The notes: generated by a model not told the origin, from the sequence alone. DNA of 64,000 nucleotides from Embleya scabrispora DSM 41855 (GCF_000372745.1 NZ_KB889673.1:17430-81429), one strand, 5' to 3'. Positions 1 to 9,070 are shown, numbered from the stretch's first letter. Made by a program: numbers and translations.

Positions 1-213
1 ACCGGCGAGGCCCCCGCGCTCACCCTGCCCCGACCCTCCGACCGCCACGGCACCTGGACCTGGGCCCAACGCGACGGCGACACCTGGACCACCACCCCCA
101 CCGACGCCGCAGACGACCGAGCCCAACACCCCCGCCCCACCCCGACGCTGCGCACCGGGCGTCTGCAGCTCCGTCCCGACCCCGCCGACGAGACCGAAGG
201 AACCCGCCGATGA
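1..213 (+). CDS. 3' end of an unidentified gene (partial)
   Basis: Codons read in frame from base 1 to a TGA at 211-213, giving about 70 C-terminal residues. The segment is rich in Trp and Thr around GTWTWAQRDGDTW and ends in DETEGTRR. The stop overlaps the ATG of the next gene as ATGA, so the two are probably translationally coupled and work together with the fibre-like protein that follows. No known domain could be recognised. Codon use is strongly G/C at third positions, as in real genes of this window. Confidence 0.6.
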   Translation, partial: TGEAPALTLPRPSDRHGTWTWAQRDGDTWTTTPTDAADDRAQHPRPTPTLRTGRLQLRPDPADETEGTRR

Positions 214-1877
214 CCACCGCCGTGCGCACCGCCCAGGACTGCAAGCTGAGCTACGCCCTGACGACGACTCCCAACCCGTTGACCGCCAGTCCGCCGAACA
301 TCGTCCCCGGCACCGAGGACGAACACGCTTTCGCCGACATCGACATCGTCGTCTCCAACAGCGGGAACACGCCTGTGCGGTGCTCCAGGATCGCCATCGT
401 GCTGCCCGTCGGCTCCCGCGCGCGTGACATCGCCGTCACCGGCGAGGGCATCGACGCCTACGTCAGCCCCGAGACGGAATGGACCGTCGTCGACATCCAG
501 TCCGACGTCCTGCTCGCGATCCCCACCGCCGAGACCGCCGTGTTCGCCCCGACAGGCGACGACGCCGAGCCGTCCGTGGCGCGTTTCGAGGTGATCCCGC
601 GCTCGGGCCGCGACATCAGCGTCGACGGCCTCTACATCCACCTCGCCGGCATCAAGGTCAGCACCAAGAGCGGCATCGCCCGGATCGACATCGAGGAATG
701 GGCCACCGACACCGAAGGCCCCCTTCCCGAAGTCCCCAACACCATGAAGCTCGACGTCGCGAAGTTCCCCTTCCGCAGCGGATCCGACCCCCACCCCGGC
801 ATCGGCCGCGCCCTGGTCGCCCTCGAGGGAACCGGCCGGCCCCCGGCGACGAAGATCGCCGCCGGCGCCCCCGTCGTCCTGGAATGGCACCACCAACGCG
901 GCGACAACCACGAGCTGTACGCCGACGGCAAACGCGTCGGCGCCTCCCAGGCCGAACTCGAAGCGATCGCCGGCGGCAGCCGCTGGCCGATCGACGCCGG
1001 CCTCACACGCGACACCGCCTTCGCCCTCAAGACCAGCACCCCCACCCCGACATCGGGCCATGTCGTCCGCTGGGACCACGTCACCGTCTGCGTCAGCAAT
1101 CCCACCCTGGACGCCCTCACGGTCTCCGACACCCTTCACGCTCAAGGCCCGACGAAGGCCCACACGACGCTTGCCGTCGGCGGCGAGCTGGTCCCCGGCT
1201 CGGTCCTCTCGGTGGCCGGCATGGCCGCCGCCACGACCGTGACCGCCACGGGGGAGGTCAAGGGCGCCACGGTCACCGGTACGACAGCGGTGAACGGCGC
1301 CGTGGTGACCGCCACCGGCGAGGTCAAGGGCGCCACGGTCACCGGCACGACAGCGGTGAACGGCGCCGTGGTGACCGCCACCGGCGAGGTCAAGGGCGCC
1401 ACGGTGACGGCAACCGGGCAGGTGCGCGGAGCCACGATCAGCGCCACCGAGAAGGGCGACTTCGCCAGCGCGACGATTGGCGGCACACTCACCGTCCAGG
1501 GCGCCGTCGCTCTGTCCGGCGCCATGAGCACGCTGTGGCCCCGCTTCCAGGTGCCCACCGGTAACGGCTTCCACGGAAGATCCTTCAAAGCCCAAACCGC
1601 GGGACTGGTCGTCGGCGTCGTCGACGTCGGCGACACCGGCACGAACGGCACCGTCCGGGTCCTCGACCAGGCCGGCACGACATTGGCGTACGCGGCCTGG
1701 GAGCACAGGGGATCGGCCACCGTCGTCGCCCGGATCAACAAGGACCAAACCTTCCAAGTCGGCTCCACCCGTCGCTGGGACCCCAAGGGCGACGCGTACT
1801 GCACGTTCTACTGGCTGCCGTTCGGCTCCGGCGCCGCCACCGCGCTCGCGCTGGACGACCCCGAACCCAACACCTGA
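210..1877 (+). CDS. Tail-fibre-like repeat protein, paralogue 1
   Basis: A 555-aa protein with no signal peptide and no membrane segment. Residues about 1-190 form an all-beta-looking region containing DIDIVVSNSGNTPVRC and IVLPVGSRARDI, shared with two other proteins in this window (60371-61603 and 61656-63059). A second region around residues 210-310 (VVLEWHHQRGDNHELYADG) is also shared. Residues about 340-430 form a stalk of Val/Thr/Gly repeats, including a 22-residue unit present twice and part of a third time. The C-terminal 120 residues end in a compact head with FYWLPFG. This order of base, repetitive stalk and head resembles phage tail fibres or trimeric beta-helix proteins, but that is inference from pattern. 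GAAGGA lies upstream of the ATG, which overlaps the previous stop. Function is unknown. Confidence 0.8.
   Translation: MTTAVRTAQDCKLSYALTTTPNPLTASPPNIVPGTEDEHAFADIDIVVSNSGNTPVRCSRIAIVLPVGSRARDIAVTGEGIDAYVSPETEWTVVDIQSDVLLAIPTAETAVFAPTGDDAEPSVARFEVIPRSGRDISVDGLYIHLAGIKVSTKSGIARIDIEEWATDTEGPLPEVPNTMKLDVAKFPFRSGSDPHPGIGRALVALEGTGRPPATKIAAGAPVVLEWHHQRGDNHELYADGKRVGASQAELEAIAGGSRWPIDAGLTRDTAFALKTSTPTPTSGHVVRWDHVTVCVSNPTLDALTVSDTLHAQGPTKAHTTLAVGGELVPGSVLSVAGMAAATTVTATGEVKGATVTGTTAVNGAVVTATGEVKGATVTGTTAVNGAVVTATGEVKGATVTATGQVRGATISATEKGDFASATIGGTLTVQGAVALSGAMSTLWPRFQVPTGNGFHGRSFKAQTAGLVVGVVDVGDTGTNGTVRVLDQAGTTLAYAAWEHRGSATVVARINKDQTFQVGSTRRWDPKGDAYCTFYWLPFGSGAATALALDDPEPNT
1239..1402 (+). repeat. 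66-bp in-frame tandem repeat in the fibre-like gene
   Basis: Unit 1 is 1239-1304, unit 2 is 1305-1370, and a third partial unit starts at 1371 and diverges after about 32 bases. Units 1 and 2 differ at only a few positions. Each encodes 22 residues beginning VTATGEVKGATV. Near-identity of the DNA, not only of the protein, points to recent duplication within the stalk region. Confidence 0.9.
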
Positions 1878-2494
1878 CCCCTTCCGCGCAGCAGCGCCGG
1901 CCTCGCCGTCGGAACTGCACCGGTCAACCCCGTCGCGGACCCGGGCAACGTCGAGCAGACGCGGCCGAGCGCCGTTCTCCCCGCCGACTCGTCCACGAGC
2001 AGGCGGGGCACCGGCGTGTTTCCCGACCAGTGCAGGCACGCGGCATTCGCCGGAATCACCACGGATGATGCCGCTGTACCTCCTCTCACAGCTGCGCCGT
2101 GCGTTGCCGCGAGCGACGTGCCGAGGGACGGAAGCGGACGGCACCTCCAGGGATCGGGAAGCCGGCGGCGTCGTCGGTACGACGCGCGCGGGTGTGGTGC
2201 CTGATTCAGCCGCCGGTGAGGTCGAGCACGTCCCACTACGACGCGCGCGGGTGTGGTGCCTGATTCAGCCGCCGGTGAGGTCGAGCACGTCCCACTTCGG
2301 GCCGTCCGGCCGAGTGCCACCAGGCGGTGGCCGTCTCCACGCGTGTCCCCGGACGCCGTCGCCCCCGCGCGCGGCCTCCCGACCGTCCATGAACAGGGGG
2401 GTCTCCTCGACGGCGCGGGCCGCCACCCCGTGTGGACGTACCGGCGATCGCCTTCGCAATGGCGCGCTGTGAGGTGACACCCGGACTGGGCCGG
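1878..2494. other. Intergenic stretch without a convincing gene
   Basis: No reading frame here looks like a conserved protein. It holds a 59-bp direct duplication at 2178-2295. Read on the minus strand, each copy ends in WDVLDLTGG followed by a stop, which looks like a duplicated 3' end of a lost gene. The minus-strand frame just upstream (about 2300-2420) has a few protein-like words such as EETPLFMDG but no recognisable start or family. Confidence 0.5.
2178..2295. repeat. 59-bp tandem direct duplication
   Basis: Copy 1 spans 2178-2236 and copy 2 spans 2237-2295. They are identical as read and directly adjacent. Each contains a TGATTCAGCC stretch, and the minus-strand reading gives the same stop-terminated peptide tail twice. 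This is a simple tandem duplication in non-coding or decayed sequence. Confidence 0.9.
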
Positions 2495-3070
2495 CTACTC
2501 CCGAGGTGTGACCGGGAGGGTTTCGTCGAGGAGGGCGTCGAGGATCGCTTCGAACTCGTCGCGGTGGCGCTCTCGTAGGGCGCACAGGGCTCGGACCTCC
2601 AGTTGCCGGAGCCCGTCCTTCGCGAGCATGAGGCTGTCGCCGAATCTGCGCAGCGCCGATTTCCAGGGCAGGTGCCAGAACACCGGGGCGCAGTCCGGCG
2701 GGGGTCGCACGCCCATCCGCCGCAGTTGCTCCCCGGTGGCCGACACGATGCGGCCTCTCGTGGCCAGGTCGTCGAGTCGGCGCTTGAGGTTCACGCTTGT
2801 GACGTGCGCGTACGCCTCGGGAGAGGATCGCTTCCTCATGGCCTGGACCTTGTAGGCCACCACGCTGGTGCTCACCGGCGCACTGCACTCGTCCAGAGCC
2901 GCGATCACCTCCTCGTCCGTGGGTCTTGTCCAGGCGCGGGTGTCGATCTCGTAGTCGTCGTGGACGACTTCGGCGCCTGAGGTCGCATCGTGGGCAGCCT
3001 CATATGGACTCTTGGAGTGCACGGAACTCTCCTGCCCGCTTCGAGCGAGTACGTTCCGCGATGCTTTCAT
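2495..3070 (-). CDS. Hypothetical protein, winged-helix-like core
   Basis: About 191 aa from the ATG at 3070 (a GTG at 3076 is an alternative start). Residues about 50-115 read like a winged-helix module: EEVIAALDECSAPVSTSVVA, then a basic VNLKRRLDDLATRGRIVSAT stretch ending before a FWHL motif. The C-terminal part (REVRAL-type helices, RHRDEFEAILDALLDE) is probably helical. There is no signal peptide or transmembrane segment. A DNA-binding or adaptor role is possible but is only inferred from secondary-structure appearance. The gene stands alone between decayed sequence on both sides. Confidence 0.6.
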   Translation of the reverse strand: MKASRNVLARSGQESSVHSKSPYEAAHDATSGAEVVHDDYEIDTRAWTRPTDEEVIAALDECSAPVSTSVVAYKVQAMRKRSSPEAYAHVTSVNLKRRLDDLATRGRIVSATGEQLRRMGVRPPPDCAPVFWHLPWKSALRRFGDSLMLAKDGLRQLEVRALCALRERHRDEFEAILDALLDETLPVTPRE

Positions 3071-3103
3071 CACCACGCCCGGGCGGGCCGGTGAACGCCT
3101 GAT

Positions 3104-3330
3104 TCAACCCCGAACGATTGACGCTGGGCTTCGTCGGCGGCAGGCGCCGCGCGGTGGGTGCGGAAATCCACGACGCGCTCGACCGGCGCCGGTGACCAGT
3201 CCCCGCTTGCGGACCGCCGCCAGAATGCCGTCCAGGATCTCCGTTCCGCCGTCCGCACCGATCAGCCGGTCCCTGAATCTCCGCCCGATCCCACCGCCGG
3301 TGGTCGTCCACGTCCGCCGACACCTCACCG
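3104..3330 (-). pseudogene. Possible transposase remnant within the 3071-3766 gap
   Basis: The minus-strand frame gives RRFRDRLIGADGGTEILDGI followed by LAAVRKRGLVTGAG, then a one-base shift leads to VERVVDFRTHRA. The pattern recalls the FRDRL...GLVKARGRQRTDSTH region of IS1182/IS5-type transposases. It is short, lacks start and catalytic residues and needs a frameshift. The rest of 3071-3766 shows no convincing gene. Confidence 0.25.
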
Positions 3331-3766
3331 GGCACGCACGTCCGGCGCGCGGGCCCGCCCTTCGCCACCGCCGGCAACCGGAATCTCGCGTAGCCGCTCC
3401 CGGCGGGCGTCGCCCGCAGCGCCTCGAACACGGTCGGCGCGCCCTGCTCGGCCGGCCTGGGCCCGGTACGGATCCTCACGTCACGAGACGCCGCGTCGCG
3501 TGCCGCCCACCGCCCGCGAAACCCCGACCGGGGCAACCGATCCGTTCCGGCGGTCGGCGGCGGGCCAACGAGACGATCCGGCCGAGCGTCGCGCGCGTAC
3601 CGGGACCGCTCCCGGTCGAGGCACGCAGATGCGCCGCCGCCGTCGTGTGGGCGTTTTCGGACAGTTCTCGACCGAATCCCGCGATTCCCACTCCCGTGTG
3701 GATACCGTGAGCGTGATTGGCATGACGGTCCGTCACGGCGTTGCGGGTGTGAAAGGTGCTGGGTTC

Positions 3767-5017
3767 ATGTCGCTGGGAAATGATGCGGTCGCGGTCGCCA
3801 CGTCGGGTTCGCTGGTCGCGGTCGGGGACGACCGTTTCCAGCAGGTGTCGGGACTCCTGGAGGCGGCGGAGGGCAAGGTGATCACGGCCGTGGCCGCGGG
3901 GAGTTCGTTCGCCCTGGCGGTGACCGCCCAGGGCACGGTCCTGGGTGCGGGGAAGGACACCGACCACCAGGTGTCGGGGCTGATCGAGGCCGCGAAGGGG
4001 CATCACGTCACGGCCGTGGCCGTGGACGGCAAGACCAGCGTCGCCCTGACCGACGACGGCACGCTCCTGGCCGCCGGAGCGGGCGCGGACCGGGTCCTGG
4101 AAGCCATCGGCGGCGAGAGGATCGCCGCCGTCTCCGGCGGCGCCGGGTTCTTTCTCGCCCTCACCCGGGCCGGCGCGATCCTGGGTGCCGGGAACGACGG
4201 TTCGCAGCAGATCTCCGGCATCCGGGCCGCAGCCCAAGGCAAGCGCGTCACGTCCGTGGCGGCCGGCGTCAACGAGAGCCTCGCGGTGACCGACGAGAAA
4301 ACCCTGCTGATCTCGTGGGACCTGCCCCCGATCCTGGCACAGATCGCCGCACTCACCGCCGGCAGGAGGGTCGCCGACGCGTGCTCCGGCGGGGACTTCG
4401 CCCTCGCCGCCCTCGACGACGGCACACTGATCGCCACCGGCCGAGACGACGGGGTGCGGGCGATCCTGACCGCGGCGGCCGGGGGCACGAAGATCACCCG
4501 ACTGGCCTCCAATACCGGCGCCACCTGGGCTCTCACGCCGGAAGGAACCCTCCTGGCCGCCGGCAGGGACGGCTACGAACACATCCCCGCACTCCTGGAC
4601 GCCACCGCGGGCAGGCAGGTGTCCACCGCCTCCGCGAGCGGATACCTCGCCCTGGCCGTGATCCGCGAACCCGACCGGGGCTGCGGCCCCCTGGAACCCG
4701 GCCAGATCTGCGCCTCGTTCACCGTCGCCCCCGACCCCCACGACGTTCACGTCCTGTCCTTCAAGGTCGGCGGCGACCACCGCGAACTCACCTCCGGCGC
4801 GCCCTGCGCGGCCCTGGACACCCGTGACACCGAGGCCACCCACCTCATCGTCCGCCGCGCGTCCACCTCCCAGGACGTCGCCACCGGATCCGCCTACTTC
4901 ACCCACGACAGCGCCACCGGCACCGTGGACATCGACCCCGACAAGAGCCAACTCCCCCACGGCCTCACCCACCGACGCACCGACGGCAACCGCTTCGCCT
5001 TCACGTGGACCACCTGA
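3767..5017 (+). CDS. RCC1-like repeat protein
   Basis: About 416 aa. Residues about 1-310 are a series of roughly 50-residue repeats of the RCC1/BLIP-II beta-propeller type, with recurring VTAVAAGSSFALAVTAQGTV and L-x-A-A-G-x-D motifs separated by LLEAA-G-like helices. About six to seven blades are visible. The last 100 residues (starting CGPLEPGQIC) form a separate C-terminal domain. No signal peptide or anchor is seen, so it is probably cytoplasmic or exported by a non-classical route. GAAAGG lies 10 bases before the ATG at 3767. An in-frame ATG at 3722 and GTG at 3707 are alternatives. RCC1 propellers usually bind proteins or nucleic acid; the partner here is unknown. Its closeness to the fibre-like gene may be functional. 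Confidence 0.75.
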   Translation: MSLGNDAVAVATSGSLVAVGDDRFQQVSGLLEAAEGKVITAVAAGSSFALAVTAQGTVLGAGKDTDHQVSGLIEAAKGHHVTAVAVDGKTSVALTDDGTLLAAGAGADRVLEAIGGERIAAVSGGAGFFLALTRAGAILGAGNDGSQQISGIRAAAQGKRVTSVAAGVNESLAVTDEKTLLISWDLPPILAQIAALTAGRRVADACSGGDFALAALDDGTLIATGRDDGVRAILTAAAGGTKITRLASNTGATWALTPEGTLLAAGRDGYEHIPALLDATAGRQVSTASASGYLALAVIREPDRGCGPLEPGQICASFTVAPDPHDVHVLSFKVGGDHRELTSGAPCAALDTRDTEATHLIVRRASTSQDVATGSAYFTHDSATGTVDIDPDKSQLPHGLTHRRTDGNRFAFTWTT

Positions 5018-5878
5018 CCCACACCCCACCCCACCCGGAGGGACGACGGCATCCGAGCCCCGTGAAGTCGTCGTGCTCGCTCGACGGCTCTCACGGTGTC
5101 CGGGGCGTCGGGGTTGTCCGGGCCGGGTCGGCGGGCTCCACGTCGTCGCCCCGGTGGGTGGCTCACCGCCGATCGACTCGCTCACCACCCACGGGCGGCA
5201 GCGAAATGATCGACGCGATCATCGCCGTGTTGCGGGCGGTTTGTTCGCGAGCCGTGACGACCCAGGTGGGCGCGAGCCCGATCGGGGCCGCGGGGGCGGC
5301 CGGGCGGCTGCCCCGGAAAAAGGGGGAACCGGTGTACGTACATCCTGCGACGCACCACGTCCGCGCACTACGCGGTGACCGCGCGCATGGACCTGCTCGC
5401 CGCCGACGCGATGGACCGGTTCGTCGCCGCGCACCCACCGACGACGAACGCTCCCCCTACTACCACCGCCACGGCCGCCGCCACGACATCGACCCCGTCG
5501 AGGCGGTGCGGCGCCGGAGCGCCCGTCCGGTGAATACCCTGTCCGGGCGTCGTGGCGACCCGGACCGCGGGCGGGGACGCCGGGCCGGGAGGTTCCGGGC
5601 GTGCCGGTGCCCCGGCCGGTGGGGGAACGTCTCCTCTCGCGGGTGCCGGGCGACGTGCTGGTCGCCGGGCTCCGGCGAGGGCGGGCACGCGTTCGTCGTA
5701 CCGACCGTCATGTCGCTGATTCGGGAGGCAGACTGCCGGGTTCCGGCAGCGAAGACGGCCCTGGCTGTATCCCTGTCTCCCTGTCGTGGCCGCGTCAAGA
5801 ACGTGTAAGTTCCTCCTCGGTGTGCCGGGAAGCCTGGTCGGCGTCGGGAGAACTCTCTTCGTCGATCGGGGGCTTGTC
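5018..5878. other. Long gap with no confident gene
   Basis: Several GC-rich frames stay open but none has a recognisable family or a good ribosome binding site. A plus-strand frame at about 5340-5530 gives the protein-like AHYAVTARMDLLAADAMDRF followed by a Thr/Ala-rich tail, possibly a gene fragment. The last 80 bases probably carry the promoter of the antiporter operon. Confidence 0.4.
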
Positions 5879-7174
5879 GTGGTGCTCATCGCCGTGTTCG
5901 GTGTCGCGCTGTTGGTGGCGGTGTTGTTGTCGGGGTTGGCGGCGCGGTCGGTGTTGTCCACGTCCTTGCTCTTTCTGTGCGGCGGCGCGTTGGTCGGCGA
6001 CGGCTTCCTGGGGCTGATCCACATCACCCCGGACAGCGGGATCGTGTCGGTCACCGCCGATCTGGCGTTGTTCGCGGTGTTGTTCACCGACGGCATGCAC
6101 GTCTCCTTCCCCAAACTGCGCACCACCTGGCGCAATCCCGCCCGCGCGCTCGGCCTGGGCATGCCGTTGGCGTTCGTCGGCATGGCGTTGGCCACGCACT
6201 ACCTGGTCGGGCTGGACTGGACGACGTCGTTCCTGGTCGGGGCCGTGCTCGCGCCGACGGACCCGGTGTTCGCGTCGGCGATCGTCGGACGCAAGGAGGT
6301 CCCGGCCCGGTTGCGGGAGTTGCTCAACGTCGAGAGCGGCGTCAACGACGGCCTCGCGCTGCCGGTCGTCCTGCTGCTGATCGCCGCCGCCGGACCGACC
6401 GCGCACTCCGCCGAGGCGTCCCCGGCGAAGATCGGCGCCGAACTGGTCGCCGGACTAGCCCTGGGCGTCGTGCTGCCGCTGCCGATCCACCTGCTCACCA
6501 AGTTCAGGCTGCTGGGCGCCGAACCCAAACTGCAGCCGCTGTTGGCGTTGGCGACCGGGGTGATCCTGTACGCGACCTGCCACCTCACCCACGCCAACCC
6601 CTACCTCGCGGCGTTCTCCGCCGGCGCCGTGCCGGCGTCGATCTCGCCGGAGTCCAAGGCGGTGTTCGAGCCGCTCGGGGAGGCGCTGTCGGAGTTGGCG
6701 AAGTTCGCCGCGCTGCTGGTGTTCGGGGCGCTGCTGACGCCGAGCCTGTTCGGGGACCTGCCGGTGGGCGGCTACGTCGCGGTGGTCTTGGCGATCGTGG
6801 TGATCCGTCCGGCGTCGCTGCTGGTGTCGCTGGTGGGCACCGACATCGACCGGCGCGAGCGGCTGGCGGCGGCGTGGTTCGGGCCCAAGGGATTCGCGTC
6901 GGTGGTGTACGGCCTGCTGGTGCTCCAGTCGGGCATCCCGCACGGCGAGCGGGCATACACGGTGATCGCGGTGTGCATAGCCTTCTCGATCGTCGCGCAC
7001 AGCAGCACGGACGTTCCCGTCGCCCGCGCGTTCGACGTCGAGGACCTGGTCGGCATCCCGGACGACGACGCCGCTCCGGTCCACGCCGTGGCCGTCAGGA
7101 AGCCGCACATGCACACACCGGGGACCGGATCCGCCGTCGGCGAGAACGAAGGAGTTCGTGATGCGCGCACGTGA
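5879..7174 (+). CDS. CPA1-type Na+/H+ antiporter
   Basis: About 431 aa, mostly hydrophobic with roughly 12 membrane segments. The CPA1/NhaP hallmark is present: LLNVESGVNDGLALPVV, in which the Asn-Asp pair binds the cation, and the earlier APTDPVFAS motif. Role by family: electroneutral exchange of Na+ or K+ for protons across the cytoplasmic membrane. The start is taken as GTG 5879 (or GTG 5882), six to nine bases after a GATCGGGGG sequence; longer upstream starts would add a non-membrane tail. The 3' end overlaps the CBS-domain gene by 14 bases, so this is the first gene of a coupled three-gene operon. The exact ion cannot be told. Confidence 0.9.
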   Translation: MVLIAVFGVALLVAVLLSGLAARSVLSTSLLFLCGGALVGDGFLGLIHITPDSGIVSVTADLALFAVLFTDGMHVSFPKLRTTWRNPARALGLGMPLAFVGMALATHYLVGLDWTTSFLVGAVLAPTDPVFASAIVGRKEVPARLRELLNVESGVNDGLALPVVLLLIAAAGPTAHSAEASPAKIGAELVAGLALGVVLPLPIHLLTKFRLLGAEPKLQPLLALATGVILYATCHLTHANPYLAAFSAGAVPASISPESKAVFEPLGEALSELAKFAALLVFGALLTPSLFGDLPVGGYVAVVLAIVVIRPASLLVSLVGTDIDRRERLAAAWFGPKGFASVVYGLLVLQSGIPHGERAYTVIAVCIAFSIVAHSSTDVPVARAFDVEDLVGIPDDDAAPVHAVAVRKPHMHTPGTGSAVGENEGVRDART

Positions 7175-7640
7175 CCTGGCGACCGAGTACCCGGTACTCC
7201 CCTTGGACAGCGACGCCCTGGACGCGGCGCGGCTGCTCGCCGAGCAACGCCTGCCCGGGGTGCTCGTGTTGGACGCGGCCGGGGAGCCGTACGCCATCCT
7301 GCCCGCCTCCCGCCTGGTGGGGCTGCTCGTCCCGGGCTATGTCATCGACGATCCGGCGCTGGCGGCGGTGATCGACGAGCCGCACGCGGACCGACTGTGC
7401 CGGGCACTGGCCGGCCGCACGGTCCGCGAGTGCCTGCCCCGGGAGAAGGCGGTGCCCTCGGTCGCCGACCCGGACGACACCGCGCTGGAGGTCGCCGCGC
7501 TGATGGCGCGCGAGCGCAGCCCGCTGGTGGCGGTGGTCGAACGACCCGGGGGGCGTTCGACCACCGCCACCGCAAGGCCCCGTCTTCTCGGTGTGATCAC
7601 GGCGTCCCATCTGCTCGAACAATTGCTCGGGGTGGCATGA
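7161..7640 (+). CDS. CBS-domain protein
   Basis: A 159-aa cytoplasmic protein made of two CBS motifs: RDLATEYPVLPLDSDALDAA...LPGVLVLDAAG (residues about 3-60) and VRECLPREKAVPSVADPDDT...RSPLVAVV...LLGVITASHLLE (about 95-155). CBS pairs bind adenine nucleotides and gate the activity of partner proteins. GAAGGAG sits six bases upstream of the ATG. The gene overlaps the antiporter upstream and shares ATGA with the permease downstream, so it is very likely a soluble regulatory subunit for one or both transporters (inference). Confidence 0.85.
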   Translation: MRARDLATEYPVLPLDSDALDAARLLAEQRLPGVLVLDAAGEPYAILPASRLVGLLVPGYVIDDPALAAVIDEPHADRLCRALAGRTVRECLPREKAVPSVADPDDTALEVAALMARERSPLVAVVERPGGRSTTATARPRLLGVITASHLLEQLLGVA

Positions 7641-8935
7641 ACGACTGGCACGGCTGGGCGGCGGTCGTCGTCTTCGTCGGCACCTACGCACTGATCATCA
7701 GCGAGAAGATCCACCGGGTCGCCGCCGCCATGGGCGGCGCCGGCCTGATGCTGGCGATCGGCGCGACCGACGACGTCTCCGCGTTCTACTCCCAGGACAG
7801 CGGGATCGACTGGAACGTGATCTTCCTGCTGCTGGGCATGATGATGATCGTCGGCGTGCTGAAGAAGACCGGCATGTTCGAATACCTGGCGATCTGGTCC
7901 GCGAAGAAGGCACGCGCGAAGCCGTTCCGGGTGATGGTGATGCTCATCGTCATCACCGCACTCGCCTCCGCGCTCCTCGACAACGTCACCACGGTGCTGC
8001 TGGTGGCGCCGGTGACACTGCTGATGTGCGAACGACTGGCCCTGCCCGCGGCGCCGTTCCTGATCGCCGAGGTCATGGCCGCCAACATCGGCGGCACCGC
8101 GACCCTGGTCGGCGACCCGCCCAACATCATCATCGCCAGCCGCGCCGGCCTGACCTTCAACGACTTCCTGGTCCACCTCGCCCCGCTCGCCGCAGTCCTG
8201 GTCCTGGTGCTGATCGGCCTGTGTCGGGTGATGTTCCGCAGCACCTTCGTCTACGACGAGGACCGCGCCGCCGAGATCATGGCCCTCAACGAACGCGAGG
8301 CCATCCGCGACCCGCGCCTGCTCGTCCAGGGCCTGGTCGTCCTCGCCTTGGTCGTCGCCGGATTCGTCCTGCACCCGATCCTGCACTACGAACCCAGCAT
8401 CGTCGCCCTGCTCGGCGCCGGCGTGCTCATCGCCGTCTCGACCGTGGAGACCAACGAGGTCCTGGGCGAGGTCGAATGGCCCACCCTCGCCTTCTTCGCC
8501 GGCCTGTTCGTGATGATCGGCGGCCTGATCGACACCGGCGTCATCGACCACGTCTCCACCGCCCTGTCGAACGTGATCGGCGACGACGAACAAGGCGGCG
8601 CCCAGATGATGCTCGGCGCCTCCGCCGTCCTGTCCGGCGTCGTCGACAACATCCCCTACGTCGCCACCATGGCCCCCATCACCGCCGACATCGTCCACGA
8701 CATGGGCGGCACCGGCACCCACGTCCTGTGGTGGGCACTGGCCCTCGGAGCGGACCTCGGCGGCAACGCCACCGCCATCGGCGCCAGCGCCAACGTCGTC
8801 GTCCTGGGCATCGCCGAACGCAACCGCCAACCCATCACCTTCTGGCAGTTCACCAAATACGGCCTCATCGTCACCACCGCGACCGTCGCCGTCTCCTCGC
8901 TCTACCTGTGCGCACTCTACGGACTCCTCACCTGA
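7637..8935 (+). CDS. ArsB/NhaD-superfamily ion permease
   Basis: A 432-aa integral membrane protein with about 11-13 hydrophobic segments. The superfamily signature GGTATLVGDPPNIIIAS is at residues about 150-166, with a second half-repeat containing VVDNIPYVATMAP and GADLGGNATAIGASANVV. This family includes the NhaD Na+/H+ antiporters, ArsB and CitM/SLC13-like permeases. The pairing with a CPA1 antiporter and a CBS protein suggests Na+ or anion handling linked to pH or osmotic balance, and there are no arsenic genes nearby. ATGA overlap with the CBS gene fixes the start. Confidence 0.85.
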   Translation: MNDWHGWAAVVVFVGTYALIISEKIHRVAAAMGGAGLMLAIGATDDVSAFYSQDSGIDWNVIFLLLGMMMIVGVLKKTGMFEYLAIWSAKKARAKPFRVMVMLIVITALASALLDNVTTVLLVAPVTLLMCERLALPAAPFLIAEVMAANIGGTATLVGDPPNIIIASRAGLTFNDFLVHLAPLAAVLVLVLIGLCRVMFRSTFVYDEDRAAEIMALNEREAIRDPRLLVQGLVVLALVVAGFVLHPILHYEPSIVALLGAGVLIAVSTVETNEVLGEVEWPTLAFFAGLFVMIGGLIDTGVIDHVSTALSNVIGDDEQGGAQMMLGASAVLSGVVDNIPYVATMAPITADIVHDMGGTGTHVLWWALALGADLGGNATAIGASANVVVLGIAERNRQPITFWQFTKYGLIVTTATVAVSSLYLCALYGLLT

Positions 8936-9070
8936 CAGCGACCCTCGAAGCACCACCCGCACCGAGCACCCGAGCACCCGATCACCCCGGTTCCACGCGC
9001 TTCGCGCACCACGACGATCCACCGAAATTCCTTCACCACACGCCCGGGAGGGTGCGCATGACCGTGGCGG

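Noticed and set aside
3476-5188. 570-codon minus-strand open frame
   Set aside because: Antisense to the RCC1-like gene; Gly/Arg-rich with no family resemblance.
5389-5530. Plus-strand fragment MDLLAADAMDRFVAAH
   Set aside because: Short, turns into Thr/Ala repeats, no ribosome binding site or homologous family; kept only as a remark in the gap entry.
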